Shown here piece after piece: positions 31,621 through 43,070 of a DNA stretch of 64,000 nucleotides. The notes beneath the pieces are model-generated. The model was not told the DNA's origin. It saw only the letters and a program-made list of their open reading frames with translations, and made no database searches. Source of the DNA: Salana multivorans (lineage in GTDB: Bacteria; Actinomycetota; Actinomycetes; Actinomycetales; Beutenbergiaceae); the NCBI RefSeq assembly GCF_003751805.1, contig NZ_RKHQ01000002.1:558001-622000 (forward strand), given 5' to 3'. The position numbers and the translations under genes were made by a program. How positions within the stretch are numbered: position 1 is the stretch's first letter; every line of letters starts with the position of its first letter.

Positions 31621-31759
31621 GTCAACTCATTCCTGTTGCTGCTGTCACCCCGGCGCGGCGTGTCCGCGTGGGGGTGGGGCCGACCACGATGGGCTAGGAC
31701 CCCAGGAGTGCCGACGGACGGACCGAGCCGTCCAGGCAACCGCAACAGTCTAGCCCATC
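31621..31759 (-). promoter_or_regulatory. rpsD promoter and structured leader
   Basis: A -10 TAGACT at 31748-31753 (minus strand) predicts a leader of about 120 nt. It can form GGACGG/CCGTCC (31715-31732) and a larger hairpin at 31646-31676 just before the start region. A 10-bp inverted repeat (31688-31697 with 31750-31759) spans the -10 itself. S4 is a known autoregulator in other bacteria, so an S4-binding leader is plausible. No -35 was recognised. Confidence 0.5.
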
Positions 31760-31849
31760 CCGCCCGCGGCCGGGCCCGGACGCTCGGGACCGGTCCGTGG
31801 CCACCTCGGGGCCGGCCGCGAGGCGACCTGGGGCCGACCTCGGACCACG

Positions 31850-33247
31850 TCAGGGCTGGGAGTCGAGGATCTCGCGGATTCGCTCCAGCCGGGCCGCGAC
31901 GGCGCGCTCGTTCCCGCGGTCGGTCGGGGCGTAGTACCGCGCGTCCTCCAGCCCCTCCGGCGCGTACCGCTGCGGCGCGACGCCGTGCGGCGCGTCGTGC
32001 GCGTACTGGTAGCCCTTGCCGTGGCCGAGGTCCTTGGCGCCCGCGTAGTGCGCGTCGCGCAGGTGGAACGGCACCGCCCCGGCCTTGCCGGACCGCACGT
32101 CGCCGAGGGCCGCCGCGATCGCGAGCGTCGTCGCGTTCGACTTCGGCGCCGTCGCGACGTGGATGACCGCCTGGGCGAGGATGAGCTGCGACTCGGGCAT
32201 CCCGATGAAGCTCACGGCCTGGTGGGCCGCCACGGCGGTCTGGAGCGCCGTCGGGTCGGCCATCCCGATCTCCTCGCTCGCCGCGATGACGATCCGCCGC
32301 GCGATGAACCGGGGGTCCTCCCCCGCCGCGATCATCCGCGCGAGGTAGTGCAGCGCCGCGTCGACGTCGCTGCCGCGCATCGACTTGATGAACGCGCTCG
32401 CGACGTCGTAGTGCTGGTCGCCGTCCCGGTCGTAGCGCACGGCGGCCACGTCGACGGCGCGCTCGACGACGTCGATCGTGATGACGGCCGGCGCGCCGGC
32501 GTCGTCCTCGCCCTGGTCGGTCTCGTCGTCGTCCGCCTGCTCCTCCAGCGCCGTCGCGGCGGCGGCCTCGAGGACGGTGAGCGCCTTGCGGGCGTCGCCC
32601 CCGACGAGCCGGACGAGCTGCTCGAGTGCCTCCTCGCTCAGCTCGACGGTGCCGCCCAGCCCCCGCTCGTCGGCGACGGCGCGCCTGACGAGGTCCGCGA
32701 CGTCCTCGGGCTCGAGCGAGTGCAGCGTCAGCAGCAGCGAGCGCGACAGGAGCGGGGAGATGACGGAGAACGACGGGTTCTCGGTCGTGGCCGCCACGAG
32801 CGTGACCCAGCGGTTCTCCACGCTCGGCAGGAGGGCGTCCTGCTGCGTCTTGGAGAAGCGGTGCACCTCGTCGACGAAGAGGACGGTCTCCTCTCCCCCG
32901 CCCGCGAGCCGGCGGCGCGCGTCCTCGATGACCATCCGGACGTCCTTGACGCCGGCCGTGACGGCGGAGAGCTCGACGAACCGCCGCCCGCCGGCCCGCG
33001 CGATGAGGTAGGCGATCGTCGTCTTCCCGGTGCCGGGTGGGCCCCACAGCACGACGGAGGACGGCGGCGGCGATCCAGCGCGGGTCGGCTCGACCAGCCG
33101 GCGCAGCGGGGCGCCGGCGCGCAGGAGGTGGCCCTGGCCGACCACCTCCTCCAGGCTCGCCGGACGCATCCGGACGGCCAGCGGCGCCGCGGGATCGACG
33201 CCGGGGACGCCGGCCTCGTCGGTCGAGGCGGCTTCGAAGAGATCCAC
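31850..33247 (-). CDS. rarA: Replication-associated recombination protein A (RarA/MgsA)
   Basis: 465 residues. AAA+ ATPase acting at stalled replication forks. Walker [14 protein letters not shown], Walker [13 protein letters not shown], sensor 1 AATTENPSF and the arginine-finger region [10 protein letters not shown] are clear. The C-terminal MgsA/WHIP-associated part holds [21 protein letters not shown] and [16 protein letters not shown]. The GTG start lies 6 nt after TACGCT, a -10-like hexamer, so the mRNA may be leaderless. An acidic insert ([15 protein letters not shown]) lies near 235. Confidence 0.95.
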   Translation of the reverse strand: MDLFEAASTDEAGVPGVDPAAPLAVRMRPASLEEVVGQGHLLRAGAPLRRLVEPTRAGSPPPSSVVLWGPPGTGKTTIAYLIARAGGRRFVELSAVTAGVKDVRMVIEDARRRLAGGGEETVLFVDEVHRFSKTQQDALLPSVENRWVTLVAATTENPSFSVISPLLSRSLLLTLHSLEPEDVADLVRRAVADERGLGGTVELSEEALEQLVRLVGGDARKALTVLEAAAATALEEQADDDETDQGEDDAGAPAVITIDVVERAVDVAAVRYDRDGDQHYDVASAFIKSMRGSDVDAALHYLARMIAAGEDPRFIARRIVIAASEEIGMADPTALQTAVAAHQAVSFIGMPESQLILAQAVIHVATAPKSNATTLAIAAALGDVRSGKAGAVPFHLRDAHYAGAKDLGHGKGYQYAHDAPHGVAPQRYAPEGLEDARYYAPTDRGNERAVAARLERIREILDSQP

Positions 33248-33253
33248 GGATCG

Positions 33254-33259
33254 AGCGTA
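33254..33259 (-). promoter_or_regulatory. -10 element for leaderless rarA mRNA
   Basis: TACGCT (TANNNT type) on the minus strand, separated by 6 nt from the rarA GTG. No Shine-Dalgarno lies before the start, which supports leaderless initiation. Confidence 0.45.
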
Positions 33260-33343
33260 CGTTGCCGGTCCGACATCGACCGGTCGCTCTCGGTCGGGGC
33301 CGGCTCGGCGGAGGCCGGCGACGGTGAGGGCAGACAGCCGGGG

Positions 33344-35638
33344 TCAGTGCGCGATGGTGAACCGGTTCGCGAGCGGGCGCAGCCAGCGCGGCGCCCACCA
33401 GTTGGCCTCGCCCAGCACGGTCATCGTGGCGGGGACGAGCAGCATCCGCACGAGCGTGGCGTCCAGCGCGACCGCGACGGCGAGCGCGAAGCCCGCCTCC
33501 TTGATCGGCAGGAGGTCGCCCGAGGCGAACCCGGCGAACACGACGATGATGACGAGCGCGGCCGACGTGATGATCCGACCCGACCGTTGCAGCCCGACGA
33601 CGACCGCCTCGTCGTTGCCGACCCCGGTGTCGTACAGCTCCTTGATCCGCGCGATGAGGAACACCTCGTAGTCCATCGCGAGGCCGAACCCGAAGGCCAC
33701 GACGATCGCGACGACGTAGCTCTCCAGCCCGCCGGCCGCCGTGAACCCCAGCAGCGAGGCGCCGTGCCCCATCTGGAACACCCACGTCGTGATCCCGAGC
33801 GAAGCGGCGATCGAGATCGCGTTCGTCAGCAGGGCCTTGACCGGGACCAGGACCGAGCCCGTCATGAGGAAGAGCAGGACGAACGTCGCGATCAGCACCA
33901 TGCCGCCCGCGACGGGCAGCCCGCGCACGAGCGCGCCGGTGAAGTCGGCCTGGCCGGCCGCCTGGCCGCCGACGAGCACCGGCGTGCCGAGGTCGAGGTC
34001 GCGGATCTCGCGGACCAGCTCGACGGCGGCCGGGGAGTCGGGCTCGACGTCGTCGGCCAGGTGGACGCCGATCATGACGTGACCGTCGCCGTCGTCGAGC
34101 GGGGCGGCGGCATCGACCGACGCGACACCGGCCAGCCCCTCGAGCCCGGCCGCGACCGAGTCGAGCGTCGCGTCGTCGGCCGCGGTGTCCTCCGGCACGA
34201 CGAACAGGTCGGCGGACGCCGTGCCGGGGAAGCGCTCGTTGATCGTGTCGATCGCCACCCGCGCCGGCGCGTCGGCCGGCAGCGCGTCGATGCCGGAGTT
34301 GCGCAGGTGCAGGCTCCCGAGCGGCACCATGGCCGTCACGAGGATCGCGAGACAGCCGATGAGCACGGGCCACGGGTAGCGCTGGACCCACGTCGCGAGC
34401 GCGGAGAACACGCCGCGCCGGGGCGCGACGTCGCCGAGCCGGCCGACGACGCGGCGCAGCCCCGGGATCCGGGACAGCACGGACGGCCGGAGGAACCGGC
34501 GGCCGCTGAGCGTGAGCAGCGCCGGCACGAGCGTGATGGCCGTGAGGAGCGCGATGACGACGATGACCGAGCCCGCGACGCCCAGCCCCTTGAGCAGCGA
34601 CGGCGACATCGCGATGAGGCCGGCGACGCAGATCGCGATGGTGAGCGCGGAGAACGTGACGGTGCGACCGGCCGTCGCGACCGTCCGCTCCACGGCGCGC
34701 ACGACGAGCGCGTCGCGCCGGCGTCCGCCGCGGCGCCGCTTGCCGACGGCGATACCGGCCGTGATCGCGGCGGTCTGCTCGTCGACGAGCTCCTTCAGCT
34801 CCTCCCGGAACCGGGACACCATGAGGAGGCCGTAGTCGATGGACAGGCCGAGACCGAGCAGTGTCACGACGTTGATGACGACCGAGTCGAGGTCCATGAC
34901 GTAGGACAGCGACCAGATGCTGCCCAGCCCGGCCCCGATCGAGGCGACGGCGCCGACGATCGGCATGCCGGCCGCCAGCGCGCCGCCGAAGACGACGACC
35001 ATGACGAGCAGCGAGATCGGGAGCGCGACCAGCTCGCCCCGCACGAGGTCGGACTCCATCTGCTCGTTGAACTCGCGGACGAGGATGGCGGAGGACGTGA
35101 TGAGCGATCCCGTCGCCAGGTCGTCGTCCCTCAGCTCGGTCCCGAGCGCGGTCAGCCGCTCCTCGACCTCGCCGCCGACCTCCTTCTCCCGGTCGGACGG
35201 CAGGTCGGCATCGAGCGTCACCTGGACGAGGAAGGAGCCCGTCGCGGTGTCGACGAGCGCCGCGACCTCCGGCTGGGTCGGCCCCAGCGGGTGCTGGTAG
35301 GGGTCGGTCACCTCGGCGACGCCGTCGAGCGCCGCGAGGTCGTCCCGGGTCGCGGTCAGGACGTCGCCGGTCGCCGCGACGGCGTCGGTGTCCGTCAGGT
35401 CGGCGCCCTCGACCATGAGGACGATCGACGCGCCGTCCGCCGAGGCGCGCATGAGCTCCGACACCCGCTCGGACTGGCTGCCCGGAACGGTCGGCTGGTC
35501 GGTCTCGAGCTTTTGGAACAGGGGCGTCCCGCCCAGGCCCGTCATGGCGGCGGCCGCGAGGAGCCCGGCGATCAGCACCCAGGCGGCAAGGACCCACAGC
35601 GGGCGACGGGTGACGAGGCGGCCAAGACGCGCAAACAC
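33344..35638 (-). CDS. MMPL/RND family membrane transporter
   Basis: 764 residues. Two repeated halves, each with one helix, a large extracytoplasmic domain and about five more helices (helices near 14-35, 195-330, 425-445 and 590-730). VINVVTLLGLGLSIDYGLLMVSRFREEL is the first MMPL signature and VVAFGFGLAMDYEVFLIARI the second, both with the Asp-Tyr proton-relay pair. Likely exports lipids, cell-wall precursors or drugs using the proton gradient; the substrate cannot be told. GTG 35638 start. No regulator or lipid-synthesis gene is adjacent. Confidence 0.9.
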   Translation of the reverse strand: MFARLGRLVTRRPLWVLAAWVLIAGLLAAAAMTGLGGTPLFQKLETDQPTVPGSQSERVSELMRASADGASIVLMVEGADLTDTDAVAATGDVLTATRDDLAALDGVAEVTDPYQHPLGPTQPEVAALVDTATGSFLVQVTLDADLPSDREKEVGGEVEERLTALGTELRDDDLATGSLITSSAILVREFNEQMESDLVRGELVALPISLLVMVVVFGGALAAGMPIVGAVASIGAGLGSIWSLSYVMDLDSVVINVVTLLGLGLSIDYGLLMVSRFREELKELVDEQTAAITAGIAVGKRRRGGRRRDALVVRAVERTVATAGRTVTFSALTIAICVAGLIAMSPSLLKGLGVAGSVIVVIALLTAITLVPALLTLSGRRFLRPSVLSRIPGLRRVVGRLGDVAPRRGVFSALATWVQRYPWPVLIGCLAILVTAMVPLGSLHLRNSGIDALPADAPARVAIDTINERFPGTASADLFVVPEDTAADDATLDSVAAGLEGLAGVASVDAAAPLDDGDGHVMIGVHLADDVEPDSPAAVELVREIRDLDLGTPVLVGGQAAGQADFTGALVRGLPVAGGMVLIATFVLLFLMTGSVLVPVKALLTNAISIAASLGITTWVFQMGHGASLLGFTAAGGLESYVVAIVVAFGFGLAMDYEVFLIARIKELYDTGVGNDEAVVVGLQRSGRIITSAALVIIVVFAGFASGDLLPIKEAGFALAVAVALDATLVRMLLVPATMTVLGEANWWAPRWLRPLANRFTIAH

Positions 35639-35771
35639 GGGGTCAACTCTCGCACGTCGGGCGCCGCCGGACGGCGTCGGCGGAGCGTCGCACGACCGGC
35701 GTGTCGACGGCCGGTTCGCCGCCGCGGTCGCGGGTGCCGCGGCCGGCCGACCGCGCCGCCACCACGCTGGG

Positions 35772-36580
35772 CTAGCGGGCGAGCGTCGCCGGCGCGTAGG
35801 AGGCCATCTCGGCCTCGAGCCGGAAGCCGATCCGGGTGTAGATCCGGCGGGCGGCGTCGTTGTCGGCGTAGAGACCGAGCGAGACCCAGTCGGCCCCCGC
35901 CGCGAGCCCCGCCCGCACGGCAGCCGTGGTCAGCGCCGCGCCGTAGCCGGCCCGGCGCGCCCCGGGGGCGACGCCGAGCCCGTGCAGGTGCCAGGAGAAC
36001 GAGCCGTCCCGAGCGGGGTCGCCCTGGGCGAGCCGCGCGCCGATGACGCCGACCGCCGCGCCGGCCTCGCCCGCCGGTCCGTGCGCCGGCGCCGACTCCG
36101 ACACGGCGAACCACGCGACCTCGCCGTCGCCGAGCGGGTCGGCCGTCGAGATGGGGTTGGCGACCGCCAGGAGGGCGCGCGCCTCCTCGACGTCGCTGGA
36201 GCCCGGCGCGAGGTCGAGCCGGCGCACGCGCTGGTCGACGTCGCCGTCCGGCATCGTGTCGATCGACATCCAGTCCCACTGCGTCGCGGGGGCGAGCCGC
36301 AGGGCGTCGAGCACCCACGGCGGCACGTCGACGGCGCGCGGCGCGCTGAGCCACATCGCGCCGGGGGCCTCCGAGCGGTGGTGCAGCCGCGCCTCGCCGT
36401 CGAGCAGGTCGATCACCTCGTCCGACTCGCCGAGCGCGAGGAGGACGTCGCCGTTGGGGCGCGCGCGGGCGACGAGGACGGAGTCGCCGAGCACGGCGAC
36501 CCGGCCCTCGCGCCAGTCGTCACGCTCGGCCAGCAGGATCCGGTACCGGGCGAACGCCTGGAGGCGTGCGGGGTCGAGCG

Positions 36581-36584
<4 letters not shown>
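35772..36584 (-). CDS. GNAT family N-acetyltransferase
   Basis: 270 residues. The C-terminal 120 residues form a GNAT domain with [20 protein letters not shown] (acetyl-CoA R-x-x-G-x-G loop, about 195-214) and [20 protein letters not shown] near the end. The N-terminal half ([20 protein letters not shown] onward) is unassigned and may be a second, degenerate GNAT-like fold. It overlaps the aspS stop by ATGA, so it is translated with aspS. Acceptor substrate unknown. Confidence 0.85.
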
Positions 36585-38395
<1,811 letters not shown>

Positions 38396-38467
38396 GAACG
38401 TTCCTTCCGGGATGGTGGGGCGGCTGAGGGTCGCGCCGTCGTGATCGCGCGGTTCAGGCCGAACAGC

Positions 38468-38473
38468 AATCCT
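38468..38473 (-). promoter_or_regulatory. -10 element of the aspS promoter
   Basis: TAGGAT on the minus strand, 72 nt before the aspS start, in the divergent aspS-helicase intergenic region. The -35 is unclear. Confidence 0.4.
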
Positions 38474-38560
38474 AGTCCGCGCCCCCAACGCGGGAGAACC
38501 GTCCTCGACGTCGTGACGGGTATCACCGCGCCGCCTCCCCCGCGCGCGGGCCCGCGCCGG

Positions 38561-38783
38561 TAGACTCGGACGGTTCCTGGAGCGCATGCCGCATCAGGCC
38601 CACGAAAAGCTCCCGCCTTGGGCTCGCATCGAGCCGCGGCACGCACGTGCCGGTCGTTCATGGGTGTGGCGGGACCACGCGCGTCGCAGAGTGCGACGGC
38701 GAGAGGACGGGTCGAGCGGACGGTCACGAGGTGACCGGGTCCTTCCTAGCTCCCCTGAAGTCCCAGTGAAAGCAGTCACCACC
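38561..38783 (+). promoter_or_regulatory. DEAD-box helicase promoter and multi-hairpin leader
   Basis: TAGACT at 38561-38566 is a good -10, giving a leader of about 210 nt. It contains four compact hairpins: GGCTCG-CAT-CGAGCC (38621-38635), GGCAC-GCAC-GTGCC (38638-38651), GTCGCA-GAG-TGCGAC (38683-38697) and GGTCAC-GAG-GTGACC (38722-38736). The last is enclosed by AGGAC (38704-38708) and GTCCT (38739-38743). Two stems carry the same GAG triloop. This resembles an RNA control element; no known family was recognised. The frame is open from an ATG at 38586, but the encoded peptide has no helicase character. Confidence 0.6.
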
Positions 38784-40601
38784 ATGTCCACCCCTGCCAT
38801 CTCCTTCTCCGACCTCGGCCTGCCCGAGGACCTCCTGGGCGCCGTCGAGGCGCTCGGGTTCACCACGCCGACGCCGATCCAGGTCGAGGCCGTCCCCGTC
38901 CTGCTCTCCGGGCGCGACATCGTCGGCGTCGCCCAGACCGGGACCGGCAAGACCGCGGCCTTCGGGCTGCCGCTCCTCGCCGCGATCGACCCGGCCGAGC
39001 GCGACGTCCAGGCGATCGTCCTCGCGCCGACGCGCGAGCTCGCCATCCAGGTGTCCGACGCCGTCCAGTCCTTCGCCCCCGACGGCGCCCGGCTCGACGT
39101 GCTGCCCGTCTACGGCGGCTCCGCCTACGGCCCGCAGCTGAGCGGCCTCAAGCGCGGAGCCCAGGTCGTCGTCGGCACCCCCGGCCGCGTCATGGACCTC
39201 ATCGACAAGCGGGCGCTGGACCTCTCGACGGTCAAGTTCGTCGTGCTCGACGAGGCCGACGAGATGCTCCGGATGGGCTTCGCCGAGGACGTCGAGACGA
39301 TCCTGGCCGGCACGCCGTCGACCAAGCAGGTCGCGCTCTTCTCCGCGACCATGCCGCCGGCGATCCGCCGGGTCGCCGACACGCACCTGACCGACCCGGT
39401 CCGCATCTCGATCGCCCCGCAGTCGACGCCGATCGAGTCGGTGACGCAGGAGTACGCGATCGTGCCGTTCAGCAACAAGAACGAGGCGGTCGCGCGGATC
39501 ATCCAGACGGCCGACGCCGATGCCGCCATCGTGTTCGTCCGCACCCGCGAGGCCGCCGAGGAGGTCGGCGCGGACCTGCTGCGTCGCGGCATCTCGGCCG
39601 CGTCGATCTCGGGCGACGTCCCGCAGCGCGACCGCGAGAAGATCGTCGACCGTCTCCGCGCCGGCCAGCTCGACGTGCTCGTCGCCACCGACGTCGCCGC
39701 CCGCGGCCTCGACGTCGACCGGATCGGCCTCGTCGTCAACTACGACGTCCCCCGCGAGACGGAGACCTACGTCCACCGCATCGGCCGCACCGGCCGCGCG
39801 GGCCGCACGGGCAAGGCGTTCACGTTCCTCACGCCCAAGGAGAAGCACAAGCTCCGCCAGATCGAGCGCGCGACGGGCTCGACGCTGACCGAGGCGGCGC
39901 TGCCGTCCCGGACCGACGTGCTGCAGCACCGCGCGAACGGTGCGCTCACGCTGGCCGACGAGCGCCGCGTCGGCGGGCCGCTGGCGCTGCACCGCGCCCA
40001 CGTCCAGGCCCACGTCGACGCCAACGGCACCGACCCGATCGACATCGCGGCCGCGCTCCTCGCGCTCGCCGTCGGTGATGACGGCGGCATCCGGGCGAGC
40101 GAGGACGAGGCGCTCTCGATGCCCGACCGCGGTGACCGGGGCGAGCGCCGCGAGCGCTCGTTCGACCGGGACCGCGGCGAGCGGCGCGAGCGCTCCTTCG
40201 ACCGTGGCGACCGCGCCGAGCGCGGTCCGCGCGAGCGCGCCAACCGCTCCCGCGTCGGCGACAGCGACAACCGCTACCGGATCGCCGTCGGCTACCGCGA
40301 CGGCGTGACGCCGCAGGGCATCGTCGGCGCCATGACGAACGAGGGCGGCCTGCGCGGCTCGGAGATCGGCAAGATCGACATCTTCCCGACCTTCTCCCTC
40401 GTCGAGATCCCGCTCGGGCTCGAGCCGGAGATCGAGCGGCGGATCGGCGGCGCGTCCGTCGCCGGTCGTCAGCTCCGGATCCGTCGCGACACCGGCGCCC
40501 CGTCGCGGGGTGGCAGCGGCGGCGGCAAGGGCTACGGCGAGCGCGGGGACCGCGGCGACCGGTTCGCCCGGACCGAGCGTCGCCCGCGCTACTCCCGCTG
40601 A
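38784..40601 (+). CDS. deaD: DEAD/DEAH-box RNA helicase (DeaD/CsdA-like)
   Basis: 605 residues. All helicase motifs are present: Q motif (FTTPTPIQVEAVP), AQTGTGKT, PTRELAIQ, TPGRV, DEAD, SAT, ARGLD and HRIGRTGRAG. A charged linker rich in Arg, Asp and Glu (about 445-495; RGERRERSFDR repeated) leads to a DbpA-type RNA-binding domain (NRYRIAVGYRDGV to RQLRIRRDTG) and a Gly/Arg tail. Such helicases remodel rRNA and mRNA and are often cold-induced. ATG 38784 (MSTPAISFSDLG) fits homology; a GTG at 38766 is an alternative. A terminator follows. Confidence 0.95.
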   Translation: MSTPAISFSDLGLPEDLLGAVEALGFTTPTPIQVEAVPVLLSGRDIVGVAQTGTGKTAAFGLPLLAAIDPAERDVQAIVLAPTRELAIQVSDAVQSFAPDGARLDVLPVYGGSAYGPQLSGLKRGAQVVVGTPGRVMDLIDKRALDLSTVKFVVLDEADEMLRMGFAEDVETILAGTPSTKQVALFSATMPPAIRRVADTHLTDPVRISIAPQSTPIESVTQEYAIVPFSNKNEAVARIIQTADADAAIVFVRTREAAEEVGADLLRRGISAASISGDVPQRDREKIVDRLRAGQLDVLVATDVAARGLDVDRIGLVVNYDVPRETETYVHRIGRTGRAGRTGKAFTFLTPKEKHKLRQIERATGSTLTEAALPSRTDVLQHRANGALTLADERRVGGPLALHRAHVQAHVDANGTDPIDIAAALLALAVGDDGGIRASEDEALSMPDRGDRGERRERSFDRDRGERRERSFDRGDRAERGPRERANRSRVGDSDNRYRIAVGYRDGVTPQGIVGAMTNEGGLRGSEIGKIDIFPTFSLVEIPLGLEPEIERRIGGASVAGRQLRIRRDTGAPSRGGSGGGKGYGERGDRGDRFARTERRPRYSR

Positions 40602-40617
40602 GCCCGCCCCCGGCACA

Positions 40618-40656
40618 CGCCGAGCCCGACCCCGCAACCGCGGGTCGAGCTCGGCG
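40618..40656. terminator. Bidirectional terminator between the helicase gene and hisS
   Basis: A long stem (CGCCGAGC...GCTCGGCG outside, CGACCC/GGGTCG inside, one mismatch) between two convergent genes. Confidence 0.75.
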
Positions 40657-40679
40657 CCCGGGTGGGTCGTCCTCGGCGC

Positions 40680-42071
40680 TCAGCCGGGGGTGGGGACGGC
40701 GCGGGGACGCCGGTCCTGCGCCGGCGGCTCCCACGTCGCGGGGTCGGCCTCGACCTGCTCGCCCGACCGGATGTCCTTGACCTCGTGCCGCACGGCCCCG
40801 TCGTCCTGCGTCGAGAGGAACCAGACGTACGGGATCCCCCGGCGGTCGGCGACCCGGATCTGCTTGCCGAACTTCGCCGCGCTCGGCGCGACGTCGGCGG
40901 CGATCCCGCGGTCCCGCAGGGCGTCGGCGACCGCGTCGGAGGCCGGCCGCGTCGCCTCGTCGGCGACCGCGACCAGCACCGCCGTCGGCACGGCCCGCGT
41001 CGCCTCGACCAGCCCGGCCGAGAAGAGCCGCGAGAGCACCCGCGAGACGCCGATCGAGATGCCGACCCCCGGGAAGGTGCGCCGGCCGTCGCTGGCGAGC
41101 GAGTCGTACCGGCCGCCGGAGCAGATCGAGCCGAGGTTCTCGTGGCCGAGCAGCACGGTCTCGTAGACGGAGCCCGTGTAGTAGTCGAGGCCGCGCGCGA
41201 CGGACAGGTCCGCCGTCACGACCCCGGGCGCCCGGTCCTCCGCCTGGCGCAGCAGCTCGCCCAGCTCGGCCAGCCCGTCCTCCAGCAGCTCGGCTGCCGG
41301 GTCGTCGTCGAGCACGACGCGGTGCTCGGCCGCGAGAGAGCGCACCCGCTCGACCACCTCGACGCCGCCGGACAGGCTCGCCAGGGCCAGGCACGCTTCG
41401 GCCTGGTCCGAGCTCGCGCCGACCTCGTCGGCGAGCATGCCCGCGACCCTGGCCGGGCCGACCTTGGCCAGCTTGTCGACGATCCGCAGCACCTCCTCGG
41501 GCCGGTCCAGCCCGATGCTGCGGTAGAAGCCCTCCGCGACCTTGCGGTTGTTGACGAGCACCCGCACGGGCGGCAGACCGAGCTCGCGCAGGGCGCCGAG
41601 CGCCCGCGCCGCGACGATCGGGACCTCGACCTCGTAGTGGAACGGCAGCGTCCCGTCGCCCACGACGTCGATGTCGGCCTGGACGAACTCGCGGAACCGG
41701 CCGTCCTGGGGACGCTCGCCGCGCCAGACCGGCTGGATCTGGTAGCGCTTGAACGGGAAGGCGAGGTGCCCGGCGTTCTCCAGCACGTACCGCGCGAACG
41801 GGACGGTGAGGTCGAAGTGCAGGCCGAGCCGGTCCGCGTCGGACTCGGCCGCCGGGTCGCTCGGGTCGGCCTGGAGCCGGGACAGCACGTAGACCTCCTT
41901 GGAGGTCTCCCCCTTGCGCAGGAGCTCGGTGAGCGGCTCGACCGCGCGCGTCGCCACCGACGCGTACCCGTGCAGCTCGAAGGTCTCGGCGATGACGTCG
42001 AGCACCGCCTGCTCGACGATGCGCTGGGCGGGGAGCCACTCGGGGAAGCCGGACAGAGAGGTGCGTGCCAT
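40680..42071 (-). CDS. hisS: Histidyl-tRNA synthetase
   Basis: 463 residues. Class II synthetase: motif 2 RYQIQPVWRGERPQDGRFREF, the histidine-binding loop ARGLDYYTGSVYE and SICSGGRYDSLASDG, and an anticodon-binding domain ending KDIRSGEQVE. ATG 42071 (MARTSLSGFPEWLP) is chosen because GGAAGG is 9 nt upstream; an in-frame ATG at 42080 nearly touches that box. The same double-ATG arrangement is seen at aroC. Confidence 0.97.
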   Translation of the reverse strand: MARTSLSGFPEWLPAQRIVEQAVLDVIAETFELHGYASVATRAVEPLTELLRKGETSKEVYVLSRLQADPSDPAAESDADRLGLHFDLTVPFARYVLENAGHLAFPFKRYQIQPVWRGERPQDGRFREFVQADIDVVGDGTLPFHYEVEVPIVAARALGALRELGLPPVRVLVNNRKVAEGFYRSIGLDRPEEVLRIVDKLAKVGPARVAGMLADEVGASSDQAEACLALASLSGGVEVVERVRSLAAEHRVVLDDDPAAELLEDGLAELGELLRQAEDRAPGVVTADLSVARGLDYYTGSVYETVLLGHENLGSICSGGRYDSLASDGRRTFPGVGISIGVSRVLSRLFSAGLVEATRAVPTAVLVAVADEATRPASDAVADALRDRGIAADVAPSAAKFGKQIRVADRRGIPYVWFLSTQDDGAVRHEVKDIRSGEQVEADPATWEPPAQDRRPRAVPTPG

Positions 42072-42103
42072 GGCGACCATCCTTCCATCGGCCGGCGCCT
42101 GAC

Positions 42104-42130
42104 TTCACGCCGAGCTCGGGGACCTAGACT
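42104..42130 (+). promoter_or_regulatory. Promoter of the cyclophilin-DUF349 operon
   Basis: TAGACT at 42125-42130 with a possible TTCACG -35 at 42104-42109 (15-nt spacer, short). It drives rightward from the divergent gap with hisS. Confidence 0.45.
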
Positions 42131-42218
42131 CTTGGTCGCCGCTCGGACCCCTGCGCTCGCAGGACTGCACCCGCAGGACGCCCGGGCGGAGCACGCGATC
42201 CCGAGGGGAGCAGGCCCG

Positions 42219-43070
42219 ATGGCCAGCCGCAACGCCAGCAAGTCCACCGCCCAGCGCCGGGCCGCCAAGGCCCAGGCGCGGTTCGAGCGGGCCGAGGCCC
42301 GCCGCCGGGAGCGCCGGATCGTCGGCTGGTCCCTGGCCGGCGCCGTCGTCGTGCTCGGCGGGATCACGTGGGCGATCTGGGCCAACGCCGACGCCGGCGC
42401 CGATCCCGCGCCGACCCCGACGGCCTCGGAGGCAGCGTCCGACGGCTCCACCGAGGGGCCCAGCGAGGAGGCGACCGACGGCGCGACCGACGGCGCCGAG
42501 GCGACGCCCGACCCGACCGCGCTGCCGACGACGCTCCCCCGGATGTACGACAGCCCGCCCCCGGCGACGGACTCGCTCGGCATGACGTGGGACGTCACGC
42601 TCCACACCAACGTCGGCGACATCGAGCTCGAGCTGGACGGCGCGCACGCCCCCCAGGCCGTCGCCAGCTTCCTCATGCTGTCCAAGGACGGCTTCTTCGA
42701 CGGGACGGCCTGCCACCGGCTGCTGCCGAGCTCGCTGCTCCAGTGCGGCGACCCCACCGCGTCGGGCATGGGCGGCCCCGGCTACGGCTTCGGTCCGATC
42801 GAGAACGCGCCGGCCGACGACGTCTACCCGGCCGGCACCGTGGCGATGGCCCGCGTCGGCAACGACGCCGAGAGCCAGGGCAGCCAGTTCTTCCTCGTCT
42901 TCAACGACGTCACCCTCCCCTCCGACAGCGCCGGGGGGTACACGGTGTTCGGTACGGTTGTCCAGGGACTGGAGATCCTCCAGTCCGTAGGCGCAGCGGG
43001 CACCCAGACGGGTGCCTCCGACGGACCACCCGCCACGGTGGTCATCATCGAGGATGTGACGATCGCGTGA
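42219..43070 (+). CDS. Membrane-anchored cyclophilin-type peptidyl-prolyl isomerase
   Basis: 283 residues. A basic N-terminus (MASRNASKSTAQRRAAKAQA), one transmembrane helix (about 36-53) and an acidic Thr/Ala/Glu-rich linker (about 60-105) place the catalytic domain outside the membrane. The cyclophilin core has VGDIELELDGAHAPQAVASF, a HRLLPSSLLQCGDP segment in place of FHRVIPxFMIQGGDP, GGPGYGFGPIENAP and the QGSQFFLVF stretch. The Arg of FHRV is present as HR. GTGA overlap with the next gene. Likely folds or matures secreted proteins. Confidence 0.9.
   Translation: MASRNASKSTAQRRAAKAQARFERAEARRRERRIVGWSLAGAVVVLGGITWAIWANADAGADPAPTPTASEAASDGSTEGPSEEATDGATDGAEATPDPTALPTTLPRMYDSPPPATDSLGMTWDVTLHTNVGDIELELDGAHAPQAVASFLMLSKDGFFDGTACHRLLPSSLLQCGDPTASGMGGPGYGFGPIENAPADDVYPAGTVAMARVGNDAESQGSQFFLVFNDVTLPSDSAGGYTVFGTVVQGLEILQSVGAAGTQTGASDGPPATVVIIEDVTIA

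Noticed and set aside
31371-35597. A 1,400-codon minus-strand open frame across rpsD, rarA and the MMPL gene
   Set aside because: It is out of frame with three clearly conserved proteins and reads as basic low-complexity sequence.
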